Part shown: piece after piece, positions 7,651 through 16,788 of the stretch
Position numbering within the stretch: position 1 is the first letter of the stretch
How the letters are laid out: every line of letters starts with the position of its first letter
Assembly (NCBI RefSeq): GCF_000011365.1
Contig: NC_004463.1
Span: forward strand, 7,178,001-7,242,000
Length of the DNA stretch: 64,000 nucleotides
Direction: 5' to 3'
Source: Bradyrhizobium diazoefficiens USDA 110
GTDB lineage: Bacteria > Pseudomonadota > Alphaproteobacteria > Rhizobiales > Xanthobacteraceae
The notes under the pieces: model-generated
Told to the model about the DNA's origin: nothing
The model's database searches: none
The model's input: only the letters and a program-made list of their open reading frames with translations
Program-made: the position numbers and the translations under genes

Positions 7651-8124
7651 ATGCCCAGACATCGCCCGGTGCGCCGGTCCGTTCTTGGAGGTCTCCTGGC
7701 CATCGCCGCCGTTTCCAGGCCGGTGGCCGGCCTGACCGCGACGAACGCTTCCTGGCACACGGGAGCCGCGACCATGCGGATACGATGCGCCTTCGATCGT
7801 CACAGCTTTACGGTGGTCCTCTTCGACGGCCCGTCAGCACGCGAATTCGTCTCGCGCCTGCCGCTCGACCTGGCGATCGAGGACTATTCGACCAACGAGA
7901 AGATTGCCTATCTGCCGCGCAAGCTGACCGAGGACGGCGGCAGCCCGTTCGCGGACGAGGCGCCAGGCGATCTCTGTTACTACGCGCCCTGGGGCAATCT
8001 CGTCTTCTTCCATGACAGCTATCGCTACTCGAAAGGGCTGATCCGTCTCGGCCGACTCGAGGATGGCATTCAGCCCCTGCTCGCGAGAGGGAAATACCCT
8101 CTTCGCATAGAGCTTCTCACCTGA
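7651..8124 (+). CDS. Cyclophilin-like fold protein with export signal
   Basis: The predicted 157-residue protein starts with a twin-arginine-like signal (VRRSVLGGLLAIAAVSRPVA) and continues with a cyclophilin-like_2 domain: 'LFDGPSAREFVSRLPLDLAI', 'LPRKLTEDGG', 'APGDLCYYAPWGNLVFFHDS' and 'GLIRLGRLEDGI'. This family has a cyclophilin barrel but lacks the known isomerase active-site residues, and its role is unknown. The ATG at 7651 is preferred, with GGAACG upstream; an unexported form could start at the internal Met about 40 residues on. It is transcribed with the dehydrogenase 23 bases downstream, so the two and the frameshifted cupin probably form one transcription unit controlled by the divergent LysR gene. 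Confidence 0.8.
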   Translation: MPRHRPVRRSVLGGLLAIAAVSRPVAGLTATNASWHTGAATMRIRCAFDRHSFTVVLFDGPSAREFVSRLPLDLAIEDYSTNEKIAYLPRKLTEDGGSPFADEAPGDLCYYAPWGNLVFFHDSYRYSKGLIRLGRLEDGIQPLLARGKYPLRIELLT

Positions 8125-8147
8125 CGTTCAAATTTGGAGGTTCAGCA

Positions 8148-9164
8148 ATGCTGGCAACACTCATGTACGGTCCCGGTGATGTCCGGTGCGAACAGGTCGA
8201 CGACCCCAGGATCCTCAAACCCACCGATGCCATCATCAAGCTGTCGGCCACCTGCATCTGCGGCTCGGATCTCTGGCCCTACCGGGGTCTGCAGCCGATC
8301 GACGGCCGCGCCCATATGGGCCACGAATATTGCGGCGTCGTCGTGGAGGTCGGACGCGAGGTGACGACGGTGCGGCCCGGACAGTTCGTCGTCGGCTCGT
8401 TCTGCATCTCGGACAACACCTGCCCGCATTGCCGGTTTGGATTTCATTCCTCATGCGTCCAGCGCGAGTTCATGTCCGGCGCACAGGCGCCGTACGCGCG
8501 GGTGCCGCTCGCCGACGGCACGCTGGTTGCGACCGCGGAGCTGCCTTCGCCCGATCTCATCCCCGATCTGCTCGCGACCTCCGACGTGCTGGGCACGGGA
8601 TGGTACGCCGCCGACGCCGCGAACGTCCGTGAGGGATCGACCGTCGTCGTGGTCGGCGACGGCGCCGTCGGGCTGATGGGCGTGCTGTCGGCCAAAGCGA
8701 TGGGGGCCGAGCGGATCATCGCCATGAGCCGCCACGAGACCCGGCAACGGCTCGCCATCGAGTTCGGGGCGACCGACATCGTGGCGGAGCGCGGCGAAGC
8801 GGGCATTGCCCGCATCAAGGAGCTGACGCGCGGCGTCGGCGCCGATTCCGTTCTGGAGTGTGTCGGCATGCAGGAGTCGATGACGCAGGCCATCGAGTGC
8901 ACGCGGCCCGGCGGCTCGATCGGCTATGTCGGCGTGCCCCACGGCGTGACCTTCGACGGCCAGGCGATGTTCTTCGCGCAACGCCGCATGCTCGGCGGAC
9001 CGGCCCCCGTCCGGCGCTTCCTGCCGGACCTGATCGACCGCGTCCTCGCCGGCAAGATCAAGCCCGGAAAGGTCTTCGATCTCAAGCTGCCGCTGGCCGA
9101 CGTGGCCGAGGGCTACCGCGCCATGGACGAGCGACGCGCGATCAAGACGATGATCACCGTCTGA
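8148..9164 (+). CDS. Zinc-dependent medium-chain alcohol dehydrogenase
   Basis: This is a 338-residue medium-chain dehydrogenase/reductase that should oxidise an alcohol or reduce an aldehyde with NAD(P). The catalytic zinc ligands are Cys38 (in 'TCICGSDLW') and His59 ('HMGHEYCG'). Four structural zinc cysteines are present at 86, 92, 95 and 103 ('[20 protein letters not shown]'). The Rossmann motif reads '[13 protein letters not shown]'. A good ribosome-binding site (TTGGAGG) precedes the ATG. It follows the cyclophilin-like gene by 23 bases and is followed within 10 bases by a frameshifted cupin gene. The substrate cannot be deduced. Confidence 0.92.
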   Translation: MLATLMYGPGDVRCEQVDDPRILKPTDAIIKLSATCICGSDLWPYRGLQPIDGRAHMGHEYCGVVVEVGREVTTVRPGQFVVGSFCISDNTCPHCRFGFHSSCVQREFMSGAQAPYARVPLADGTLVATAELPSPDLIPDLLATSDVLGTGWYAADAANVREGSTVVVVGDGAVGLMGVLSAKAMGAERIIAMSRHETRQRLAIEFGATDIVAERGEAGIARIKELTRGVGADSVLECVGMQESMTQAIECTRPGGSIGYVGVPHGVTFDGQAMFFAQRRMLGGPAPVRRFLPDLIDRVLAGKIKPGKVFDLKLPLADVAEGYRAMDERRAIKTMITV

Positions 9165-9174
9165 GGTCGTATGC

Positions 9175-9680
9175 ATGATCTCGCGGCGCCGCGTGATCGC
9201 GGGAGCAGGCTCCTTCGCCGTCGTCTCCGCGTCGCGATCGGCAACAATGAGCGAAACCGGCGTGTCGAAGCAAGGGAGTCAGTCGATGCAGATCAAGCGT
9301 AGTGGAGATCAGCCGTCCCAAAAAGGCCCGGAAGCGTGGTTCACCGGACAAGTGCGCATCGATCCGCTGCACACAGCCGTCGCGCCGGCGCACGCGAACG
9401 TCGCCAGCGTCACCTTCGAACCGGGTGCCCGGACGGCGTGGCACACCCATCCGCTGAGCCAGACGCTGATTGTGACAGCGGGGGCGGGTCGCGCACAGAC
9501 ATGGGGCGGCCCGATCGAGGAACTACGGCCCGGCGACGTGGTCTGGTTTTCGCGGGCGAGAAGCACTGGCACGGCGCGAGCGCCACGACGGCGATGACGC
9601 ACACCGCCATACAGGAGCAGCTGGACGGCAAGACGGTCGACTGGCTGGAGAAAGTCAGCGACGAACAATATCGCGGCTGA
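9175..9680 (+). pseudogene. Cupin-domain protein gene with a one-base frameshift
   Basis: From ATG 9175 the frame reads a possible signal ([20 protein letters not shown]), then cupin sequence '[20 protein letters not shown]' and '[11 protein letters not shown]', and then falls into Arg-rich nonsense ending near 9597. The expected continuation, '[20 protein letters not shown]', is in the next frame and runs to a TGA at 9678-9680. Family sequence at the junction would be S-P-G-E-K; the DNA reads TCG-CGGGCGAG where TCG-CCGGGCGAG would restore it, so one C is missing at about 9553. The second metal-binding motif (HWHG) lies after the break, so the product would be inactive. Whether this is real mutation or a sequencing error is open. 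Confidence 0.8.
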
Positions 9681-9703
9681 AAAGTAACGAGGTGCGTCCT
9701 GCG

Positions 9704-9853
9704 CCGTCATTGCGAGCGCAGTGACTTGTCCCGCCGAAGCTTTGGCGAAGGCGGGAGCAATCCAGGCTGTCTCCGCGGAAAGATTCGGGATTGCTTCGTC
9801 GCATCGGCGCAAAATTGCTTCGCAATTTTGTCGCGAGCTCCTCGCAATGACGG
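9704..9853. repeat. Long palindromic repeat, family A copy 1 (degenerate interior)
   Basis: CCGTCATTGCGAG (9704-9716) is perfectly complementary to CTCGCAATGACGG (9841-9853). Inside are further pieces such as GGGAGCAATCCAG and GGGATTGCTTCGTCGC, plus a nested hairpin AAAATTGCTTCGCAATTTT. The ends match those of the cleaner copy at 40976-41053. The region is noncoding and lies between the broken cupin gene and a minus-strand gene, so it may also act as a bidirectional terminator-like structure. Confidence 0.75.
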
Positions 9854-9883
9854 TGGAAGCCGTTGTGTAACGCGGATGGAATC

Positions 9884-10126
9884 CTACCTGAAATACCCCA
9901 GCACCAGATCGATATCCGAGCTGCCGGCGACCGCGCCGTTCAGCTCGGCGTCGATGACGCGGCGGCAGGCTTCGATCGCGGCGTGATCGCCGAGATCGTT
10001 GGCGGCTTCCAGCACGAGCCAGGCGGCGTCGACCGAGGCCTTGTCCGGAGCTCCGCCGCCGACATCGGCGCCGAAGGCATTGTTGAGGTTCTTCTTGCGA
10101 ACGGCGGTGCCGAATTGAGGCAACAT
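9884..10126 (-). CDS. Small conserved hypothetical protein
   Basis: This 80-residue acidic helical protein ('MLPQFGTAVRKKNLNNAFGA', 'VDAAWLVLEAANDLGD', 'AIEACRRVIDAELNG', 'SDIDLVLGYFR') is not one I can assign to a function. The ATG at 10126 is well supported: AGGGGAG lies nine bases before it. An upstream TTG at 10147 would put that ribosome-binding site inside the gene. It sits 61 bases downstream of the DUF2336 gene on the same strand and could be cotranscribed with it. Composition and codon use are like its neighbours. Confidence 0.65.
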   Translation of the reverse strand: MLPQFGTAVRKKNLNNAFGADVGGGAPDKASVDAAWLVLEAANDLGDHAAIEACRRVIDAELNGAVAGSSDIDLVLGYFR

Positions 10127-10163
10127 TTGCAAATACTCCCCTGCCAATTCCCGGGTGATGCTC

Positions 10164-10200
10164 AGTGGACCTGCTTAGTGGACTTGCTCAGTGGACCTGG
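10164..10200. repeat. 13-bp tandem repeat, almost three copies
   Basis: AGTGGACCTGCTT, AGTGGACTTGCTC and AGTGGACCTGG follow each other from 10164 to 10200. The array covers the stop codon of the minus-strand DUF2336 gene. Because the unit is not a multiple of three, changes in copy number would shift the frame of the protein's last residues. Confidence 0.8.
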
Positions 10201-11306
10201 AGTTCGGGCTGACGGCCCGCATCGGCACCCGCGCCGGTCTTGCGCGACTGGTAGAACTTCAGGATGCTGCGCGAGGTCTCGATCTTGAGCCGGCTGAACT
10301 CGCGCTCGTTGTCCTGGAGCTCGCGCGCGGTGATCAGATGATCCTTGGCGCCGAGGAACAGCAGCGACATCGTCGTGTCCCAGGAGAAGTTGAGCGCCTT
10401 GCACAGCACCAGGATCATCTCGCGGTTGCGGTCCATCAGCGCGCGCTCGATCACGTCGACCGGCAGCGCCGACAGCAGCGACAGGCCGATCTGCACCTCG
10501 TCGAAGCGGTGCTGGCGCGCATAGTTCGAGATCGAGTCCTGGTTGAGGTTGCCCTGGCGGTACTGCGTCGTCACCACGCGCTTGGCGACGAAGTAGCTGC
10601 GCGAGGACGGGCCGAACTTGGATTGCAGATCGCCGGTGACCTCTGTCACCGAGCTCTGGATCTGCGCCATCATCTCGGGGCGCTCGCTCTCGAGCCGGCG
10701 GCGGACGTCTTCCGACGCTTTCGAGATGAGCTGCTGGAAGATGTGGCGCGGCACGTCCTTGCGCAGGCCAAGCTGCTCGGCAAGAATCGAATCGCCCTCG
10801 GCGCGGCGGACCATGTGCAGCAGGCCCGAGCCGGAGAAGCGCGCGCCCTCGTTCCTGGCGACCGACGTCACGACCTCCTGGTCGCCGCGCTTGACCAGCA
10901 CGTCGGTCACGGCCTCGCCGATGGATTTACGCTGGGCAATCGCGAGCAGATGCGACTGGCTCTTGGTAAGGGCGCTCTCGACCAGCATCTTCTCGTCGAG
11001 ACGGGTGGAGTCGCGCAGCACGGGACCGGCAACCGCGATCTCGTCGTCGAGAGCGAGCTTTTCGATAACATTGAGCGGAGCGTGATCGCAGGCCGCCATC
11101 AATTCGGAGAGCTGCGTCCGCGCGGCAACCTCGATCTCGTCGGCAAGCCGGCCGATGACCTCGCCGAACATGCTGATCTCGTCGTCGCTGTAGCGGCCGG
11201 TGATCAGGATGTCGGTCGCATGCCACAGCGCGCGTGCCCGGCTTTCGTCGGTGCCGCGCGCGATCGCGTCGTCCAGATCCTGTAGAAGCGTTTTCGCCCC
11301 GTTCAT
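10188..11306 (-). CDS. DUF2336 domain protein
   Basis: The 372-residue product is an all-helical protein of the DUF2336 family, which is common in Rhizobiales and Caulobacterales. Recognisable stretches include 'DEISMFGEVIGRLADEIEVA', 'LAIAQRKSIGEAVTDVLVKR' and 'FSRLKIETSRSILKFYQSRK'; the central part resembles HEAT-like helical repeats ('RGDQEVVTSVARNEGARFS'). No enzymatic motif, signal peptide or membrane segment is seen. I chose the ATG at 11306 (MNGAKTLLQDL). In Caulobacter-like bacteria some members act in stress or cell-cycle signalling, but nothing in this context supports a particular role. The C-terminal codons are made from a 13-bp tandem repeat. Confidence 0.85.
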   Translation of the reverse strand: MNGAKTLLQDLDDAIARGTDESRARALWHATDILITGRYSDDEISMFGEVIGRLADEIEVAARTQLSELMAACDHAPLNVIEKLALDDEIAVAGPVLRDSTRLDEKMLVESALTKSQSHLLAIAQRKSIGEAVTDVLVKRGDQEVVTSVARNEGARFSGSGLLHMVRRAEGDSILAEQLGLRKDVPRHIFQQLISKASEDVRRRLESERPEMMAQIQSSVTEVTGDLQSKFGPSSRSYFVAKRVVTTQYRQGNLNQDSISNYARQHRFDEVQIGLSLLSALPVDVIERALMDRNREMILVLCKALNFSWDTTMSLLFLGAKDHLITARELQDNEREFSRLKIETSRSILKFYQSRKTGAGADAGRQPELQVH

Positions 11307-11501
11307 GTCGATCACCCCAGTTCTTGGTCGTTCTTTGGCGAGCCATCCCGCCTGTGCTGGCGCGACGCCGAATTCCTCTGACACCCGACACTAGGGAACA
11401 AACGCGAGAATCCGGTAAAGTCGGCAGATCAGTTTTGCCGACGAGAATTCATTCAAATGCGAGGGAATGGGTTTACCGGCGGGCAAGGGAGAAGGTGCGC
11501 T

Positions 11502-11617
11502 CCCTCTCCCGCTTGCGGGAGAGGGCTGGGGAGAGGGTGTCTCCGCAGAGCGACTCCCTTAATGAAAAGAACCCTCACCCGGCGCTTCGCGCCGACCTCT
11601 CCCGCAAGCGGGAGAGG
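11502..11617. repeat. Palindromic repeat pair, family B copy 1
   Basis: The 354-base gap 11307-11660 has no gene. It holds two strong hairpins: CCCTCTCCCGC / GCGGGAGAGGG (11502-11525, loop TT) and CCTCTCCCGC / GCGGGAGAGG (11596-11617, loop AA), with the short palindrome GGCGCTTCGCGCC at 11581-11593 between them. The two hairpins are copies of each other and recur at 42841. The rest of the gap shows nothing recognisable. Confidence 0.8.
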
Positions 11618-11660
11618 TTAAGAGGGCTCGCGGCCCGATCTCTCCAAACTAACTTCGCCC

Positions 11661-14600
11661 TTACGGGTTCGACGGCGTCAGCACCAGCGGCGGCTTCGGC
11701 TTGGGCTTTGCGGGCGCGGGGCCCGGCGCCGGTCTCACCTCGATCGGCGGCGGCAATGGCGCGACCTGCTGACTTGCGAGCGGCGGGCTTGGAGCTGCGG
11801 GCGCGGCCAGCGGCGCTTTCGGCGTCGGCGCGGCTTTCGGCCTTGGCGGCGCGCGGCGTGGATCCTGGCCCGGCAGCGGCACGTTGGCCGGCACCTGCTC
11901 GGGCGCCGCATCCGGAGACACCAACGTCGGTAGCGCCGCGGTCGCCGGCGGCGGCTCGCCGCGCTCGATGGCATCGAGCCGGCGCGTCTCGCGATCGATC
12001 GTGCGCACCGCGAGCCACGAAGACAGCGGCGCAAGATCGACGGTGCGGTTGAGCTTGTCGGGGGGGCCCGCCGCGAACAACTGGATCTCCGGCGGGGCGC
12101 CGGAGAGCCCGGTCATGATCGGCGTCAGGCTGGCGCGGATGTCGGCCTGGTCGGCGGGAATGTCGTAACCGCCGGAGACAATGGCGCGGGCGTTCTTCGC
12201 TTCAAGCGGCGTGGCACCAACGCGCAGCCGTCCGTCGCGGATCGTGAACGGGATCTGCGCCGAGGCGACCGCAATGGGACCCGCCGCCAGCGCGGGTTCG
12301 ACCAGCTGCCGCAGCCTGTTGTCGTCGGCGACCTGACCGCCGTCGCTGGCGCGGATGGCGATCTCGAACGCACGCGGGTTGAGGCCGCTGATTTCCGCAG
12401 AGTCCAGCGTCACCGTGCCGTTGCCGGCGAGCGCGCCGGTCAACGCCGCGACGCTGCGGCCCTGGCTGGTCAGTGCCATCTGCACCGAGGCGCGTCCCTT
12501 GGGCAAAGCAAGATCACGGTAGCGCAGCGTGGTCGCATCGACATTGCTGAGCTCGATACGTGCGTTCAGCGCAACGCCACTCGCGCCGTTGCGCGCGTCA
12601 AAGCTCGCCGACAGCTCGCCGCCGCCGACGCCGCCCTTGAGCGCATCGAGCGCGAGCGACTGGCCGTCGCTCCGGATCGTCCCGCCGATGGGACGCAGCT
12701 CGACGCCGCCTGGCAACGTGCCGCGCAACGCCTGGAAGGCGATGCGGCCGCGCCAGCCACCGAGGAGCCCCGCGCTCAGCGGCTCGCCGGCATCGCGTCC
12801 GGCCGCGCCGACGGCAAGCGCGAGCGCCGGCGCAAGATCGAGCGTGTCGAGGCCTACCTCGCCGTCGATGCTCTTCTCCTGGTCGAGCGTGACCGCCAGA
12901 CGACCGCGCAGATGCGAGCCGGCCGCGCTGCCGTCGAGATCGTCGAAGGTCAGGCGATTGCCGGACAGAGAGAGCCGGGAGGACAGGCTGACGGTCTGCG
13001 TCGATTTGCCGGCCGGGCCGGTTCCGAACAGCGGCGCGAGGTTGACGTTGCGCACGCGCAGATTCACGGACGCCTTCGGCTCCGGCGCGGACAATTCGAC
13101 GCTGCCTTGCGCGTCTGCGTCCAGCCCGCCGCCGCTCAGTTTTGCGTTCAATTGCAGCGGACGGCGCCAGGCACCGCTTAACCGGCCTTCGAACTGCGAA
13201 GCGCCCTCGCCCGCGGCCACCACGCGATCGAGGCCGAGCAAGGCCAGCAATGCGCCGGCCTGCGGGGTCGAGACTTTCGAGTCCAGCGTGAAGTCGCTGT
13301 TGCGCAGGCGGTCGATGTCGATGCCGTTGACGGCCGCTACCGGCGTCTGTGCGGCCAGCGTCGCGGTGGCCTTGAGCTGCGGCGCGTCGAGATCGAACAC
13401 GGCGCGGGCGTCGCTGCGATCGGCATGCTCGGCGTTCCTGTCGAGGCTGAGGTCGAGCTTCAGGCGGGTCGCACCGGGCAGCGGCGCGATCGCATCGAAG
13501 CGCGTACGCACCGAAGGGGCAAACGGCTCGATCAGCGCGGTAAGCTCGCGCAGCGAATTGGCTGAGGATTTCAGCGCGAGCTTGCCGGTGGCTTTGGTAC
13601 GGTCGAAGCTGCCGCTCGCCTCGGTGGTCACGCCGCTGGTCTGGCCGAACCGCAACTGCTCCAGCGACAGCGACGCCGGTCCATAGCCGAGCCTCGCCGC
13701 GAACGGCCGCAGCTCCTGGCCGGCGGAGATCGCACGGCCGACATCGAGCGAGAGCCTTGCCTCCTCCGGCCATTCGCCTTGCGGCCCGCCGAGCGCGCGC
13801 ACAAAGCTCGCAGCGGCGTCGAGATCGAGGCGGTCGGCCTTGAGCTCGGCATCGATCCGCGAGCCCTTGCTCGCGCCGGTCTGGACGAAAGCAATTCGTC
13901 CCTCGATGGCGCCGCCTTCGATGTCGGCCTTCAGCTTGTCGATGGCGAGATGGTTGGCGGCGATCGTCACGTCGCCGGCAAGCCGCAGCGGCCGGGTGCT
14001 GCGGCGGTTGACCTCGCTGCGGCCCTGGAGCCAGGCCACCAGCGTATCGGGATCGGAGGATTCGACGCTGAGCCGGCCACTGAAGCTGTCGGCGCCGGGC
14101 GCCGCGCCGTTGAGCGAGAGCTGCGTCATGCCGGGCGCGCGCAGCTCGAGCCGCTGGAAGGTCCAGGACCGGCCGTCGGTCTTGAGCTCGGCGGCGATGT
14201 TCTGGAGCGGCCGGCCGCCGAGCATGATCTGGTCGGAGTTGAACTCGATCTGCGCCGGGATCGGCGCCTGCGGGATCGCGGCAAGGCCGGCGCGCAGTGC
14301 CGGCAGGATGCGCAGCGGCTCGGCGTCGTCCTTGCCGGCCAGCTTGTCGGCATCGATCTGGCGCGCCGACAGCACCGCGCGCAGCAGCGGCGAGGCGCCG
14401 AACCTGAGATCGCCGACGCCGCCGACTTTCAACGCATTGTCCTCGGCGCCAAAGCTTGCGTCGATCTGGTCGAACTTGGCGCCGGCGGGATCGGCCTTGA
14501 GTTTTGCGGTGAGCTTCCAGGGCGTCGGCCCGGCCTCGCCGGCCTTCTTCGCCGCCGGCACGGCCAGCGTCAGCGCGCCGTCGAATTTCGGCAGGCGGTT

Positions 14601-15281
14601 GTCGAAGGCGAGCACGCCTTCGAGATCGGCGAGGATGGCGCGCTCGCCGGGATCGATGTTGAGGTGGAGACGCGTGGCGCTGCCGTCGGCGCTCGGGCCG
14701 GAGGAGATGCGGAACGGGTAGCGCGTGCCGCTCGCGGTGAAGCGGCCGTCGCCCCGCACCGAACCGGCCAGCGAGCGGACGTCGCCGGAGAAGGCGATGT
14801 CGCTCAGCTCCAGCGTCGAGCGGCTGGCGGCATCGTGCAGGGCGATGCGGCCGGTGAGATTGAGGCGCTCGATCGCCAGCGAAGCCAGATTGAAGGTGCC
14901 GCTCGCGGTGGACGGCAGATCGACCCGCCCGCGCGCATCGAGGCCGAGATCGACCGCCATGCCATTGACCGTCAGCTCGGTGGCGCGCCATTCGCCGCGC
15001 ATCAGCGCGCTCAGGCTGAACTCGACGTCGAGCTTGTCGGCGCGCAGGCGGCCGAGATCGTTGTTGCCGCCGAAGGTGACCGAGCGCAGCCGCAACGTCG
15101 GCGCCGGCAGCAGCCGCGCGTCGAGCTCGCCCGCCACCCGCACCGGCACGCCGATGATCCGGCCCGCCTCCGCCTCGAACTGGGGCCTGAACTGGTTCCA
15201 GTCGATGAAGTAGGGCCCGATCAGCGCGGCCAGAAGCGCAATGATGAAGGCAATCGCCAATCCGAGCAGCGTCGTCTGCAC
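11661..15281 (-). CDS. AsmA family envelope protein
   Basis: This is a 1206-residue protein of the AsmA group, inner-membrane-anchored periplasmic proteins linked in other bacteria to outer-membrane lipid or protein assembly. It starts with a single transmembrane anchor ('LLGLAIAFIIALLAALIGPY') followed by the AsmA signature 'FIDWNQFRPQFEAEAGRIIG'. The body is repetitive beta-structure with many 'LSGDGKL/LKADRLDLDA'-like segments, and the AsmA_2 region appears near 'NPRAFEIAIRASDGGQVADD'. The last 120 residues are Pro/Ala-rich. I prefer the GTG at 15281, which has GAGGGGAG five bases upstream, over a TTG at 15299. The long open frames on the opposite strand are compositional shadows. Confidence 0.88.
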   Translation of the reverse strand: MQTTLLGLAIAFIIALLAALIGPYFIDWNQFRPQFEAEAGRIIGVPVRVAGELDARLLPAPTLRLRSVTFGGNNDLGRLRADKLDVEFSLSALMRGEWRATELTVNGMAVDLGLDARGRVDLPSTASGTFNLASLAIERLNLTGRIALHDAASRSTLELSDIAFSGDVRSLAGSVRGDGRFTASGTRYPFRISSGPSADGSATRLHLNIDPGERAILADLEGVLAFDNRLPKFDGALTLAVPAAKKAGEAGPTPWKLTAKLKADPAGAKFDQIDASFGAEDNALKVGGVGDLRFGASPLLRAVLSARQIDADKLAGKDDAEPLRILPALRAGLAAIPQAPIPAQIEFNSDQIMLGGRPLQNIAAELKTDGRSWTFQRLELRAPGMTQLSLNGAAPGADSFSGRLSVESSDPDTLVAWLQGRSEVNRRSTRPLRLAGDVTIAANHLAIDKLKADIEGGAIEGRIAFVQTGASKGSRIDAELKADRLDLDAAASFVRALGGPQGEWPEEARLSLDVGRAISAGQELRPFAARLGYGPASLSLEQLRFGQTSGVTTEASGSFDRTKATGKLALKSSANSLRELTALIEPFAPSVRTRFDAIAPLPGATRLKLDLSLDRNAEHADRSDARAVFDLDAPQLKATATLAAQTPVAAVNGIDIDRLRNSDFTLDSKVSTPQAGALLALLGLDRVVAAGEGASQFEGRLSGAWRRPLQLNAKLSGGGLDADAQGSVELSAPEPKASVNLRVRNVNLAPLFGTGPAGKSTQTVSLSSRLSLSGNRLTFDDLDGSAAGSHLRGRLAVTLDQEKSIDGEVGLDTLDLAPALALAVGAAGRDAGEPLSAGLLGGWRGRIAFQALRGTLPGGVELRPIGGTIRSDGQSLALDALKGGVGGGELSASFDARNGASGVALNARIELSNVDATTLRYRDLALPKGRASVQMALTSQGRSVAALTGALAGNGTVTLDSAEISGLNPRAFEIAIRASDGGQVADDNRLRQLVEPALAAGPIAVASAQIPFTIRDGRLRVGATPLEAKNARAIVSGGYDIPADQADIRASLTPIMTGLSGAPPEIQLFAAGPPDKLNRTVDLAPLSSWLAVRTIDRETRRLDAIERGEPPPATAALPTLVSPDAAPEQVPANVPLPGQDPRRAPPRPKAAPTPKAPLAAPAAPSPPLASQQVAPLPPPIEVRPAPGPAPAKPKPKPPLVLTPSNP

Positions 15282-15423
15282 GGGTCTCCCCTCGGCCAAA
15301 CCGGCACCCGGGCCAAACCTTGCCCCATGGAAGGCTTCAGGCGCGCCGGAACAGCCCCTTATATAGGGGGAAGTGTGGCGAAGTCACAGCGACTGTTGCG
15401 CGCGGAGGTTAACGCGCGCCGCC

Positions 15424-16656
15424 TCACCAGCTCGCCGGCAAGCTCTTCAGGCCGCGCAGCACGAAGGTCGGCCGCCATTCCGGGTTCTCGACGTCGTCGA
15501 TGCGCAGATCCGGCAGCCGGCGCAACAGCGTGGCGATGGCGATCTCGGCCTCGATCCGCGCCAATTGGGCCCCCAGGCAGAAATGGATGCCGCCGCCGAA
15601 CGACAGCGGCTTGACGTTGGGACGGGTGACGTCGAGCCGGTCGGGGCGATCGGGATAGACCGCCGGATCGCGGTTGGCCGAGCCGAGCAGGCACAGCACG
15701 GTCTCGCCCTTGGGGATTTTCCTGCCGCCGAGATCGTCGATATCCTCGAGCGTGACGCGCCCGGTCATCTGCACCGAGGAATCGTAGCGCAGGAACTCCT
15801 CGATCGCATTGACCATCAGCTCCGGCCGGGCCTTGAGCAGCGCGAGCTGGTCCGGGTTGCGATGCAGCGCCAAGAGGCCGTTGCCGATCAGATTGACGGT
15901 GGTCTCGTGGCCGGCGCCGAACAACAGGATGATGTTGGCGGTCAGCTCCTCGTTGGTGAGCTTGTTGCCGTCTTCCTCGGCCTGCACCAGCTGGGTGGTG
16001 AGGTCGTCGGCGGGATTGCGGCGCCGGAGCTCGAACAGCTGCTGGAAATACATCTGCGCCATCATGTTGCCGGCGTTGCCCTTCGCGATCTCCTCCGGCG
16101 TGAGCGGCACGGGGTCGAGCAGCCGCCCGCCGTCGCGCGAGCTCTTGTAGAAGACCTCGCGATGATCCTCGGGGATTCCCAGCATGTCGCAGATGATGGT
16201 GACGGGCAGGCGGAAGGCGAAATCCTCGATCAGGTCCATGTGGCCGCGGTCGATCACGGCATCGATGGCCTCATCGACGATCTCCTGGATCCGCGGCCGC
16301 ATGTCCTCGACGCGCCGCGCGGTGAAGGCCTTCACCACGAGGCCGCGCAGGCGGGTGTGGTCGGGCGGATCGGCCTGCAGCATCCAGTGGCTCATGCTGC
16401 GGAACACCGGCTCGTCCATGATCTTTTCGCTGTAGCGGCGCTTGGACCGCTCGACGAAATCCTTGCCGAAGCGCTTGTCGCGCATCACGAGGCTGACATC
16501 GGCGTGGCGACTGGCGACGAACTGGCCGAACGGCGTCACATGGATCGGATCGATCGCGCGCAGCCGGTCGTAATGCGGATAGGGGTTGCGGATGAAGTCC
16601 GGCGACAGCGGATTGAACAGCGGATCGCCGCCGGCAGGTTGCGCTTGCTCGTTCAT
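15424..16656 (-). CDS. Cytochrome P450 monooxygenase
   Basis: The 410-residue soluble P450 has every core motif: oxygen-binding I-helix 'AGHETT' (248-253), 'EEFLR' in place of the ExxR K-helix region (286-290), and the heme loop 'FGGGIHFCLG' with Cys360 as proximal ligand. It lacks a membrane anchor and, as in most bacterial class I systems, would need a ferredoxin and reductase from elsewhere, because none is adjacent. The ATG at 16656 follows a GAGGT-type site. The gene diverges from a TetR regulator across 132 bases that contain a perfect 12-bp inverted repeat, so substrate-induced derepression is likely. The substrate is unknown. Confidence 0.95.
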   Translation of the reverse strand: MNEQAQPAGGDPLFNPLSPDFIRNPYPHYDRLRAIDPIHVTPFGQFVASRHADVSLVMRDKRFGKDFVERSKRRYSEKIMDEPVFRSMSHWMLQADPPDHTRLRGLVVKAFTARRVEDMRPRIQEIVDEAIDAVIDRGHMDLIEDFAFRLPVTIICDMLGIPEDHREVFYKSSRDGGRLLDPVPLTPEEIAKGNAGNMMAQMYFQQLFELRRRNPADDLTTQLVQAEEDGNKLTNEELTANIILLFGAGHETTVNLIGNGLLALHRNPDQLALLKARPELMVNAIEEFLRYDSSVQMTGRVTLEDIDDLGGRKIPKGETVLCLLGSANRDPAVYPDRPDRLDVTRPNVKPLSFGGGIHFCLGAQLARIEAEIAIATLLRRLPDLRIDDVENPEWRPTFVLRGLKSLPASW

Positions 16657-16738
16657 GGTGACCTCAAATCGGTTGCCGCATGACACGAATACGCCGATCG
16701 CAGCCCCACTGCCCGGCGTAACCATCCCCTGAAATTAT

Positions 16739-16766
16739 CAACTCGATACATTGTTGTATCGAGTTG
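16739..16766. promoter_or_regulatory. Perfect palindromic operator between P450 and TetR genes
   Basis: CAACTCGATACA (16739-16750) is exactly complementary to TGTATCGAGTTG (16755-16766) across TTGT. It lies 83 bases before the P450 start and 23 bases before the TetR start. The arm length and central position are typical of TetR-family operators. A TTGTTG or TTGTAT inside it may double as the regulator's -35. Confidence 0.85.
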
Positions 16767-16788
16767 CATTCTGCCCTAACCTGGTCCG

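Noticed and set aside
13779..15614. Long plus-strand frame opposite the AsmA gene
   Set aside because: It is a GC-bias shadow; composition is repetitive and no family pattern appears, while the AsmA frame has clear membrane anchor and motifs.
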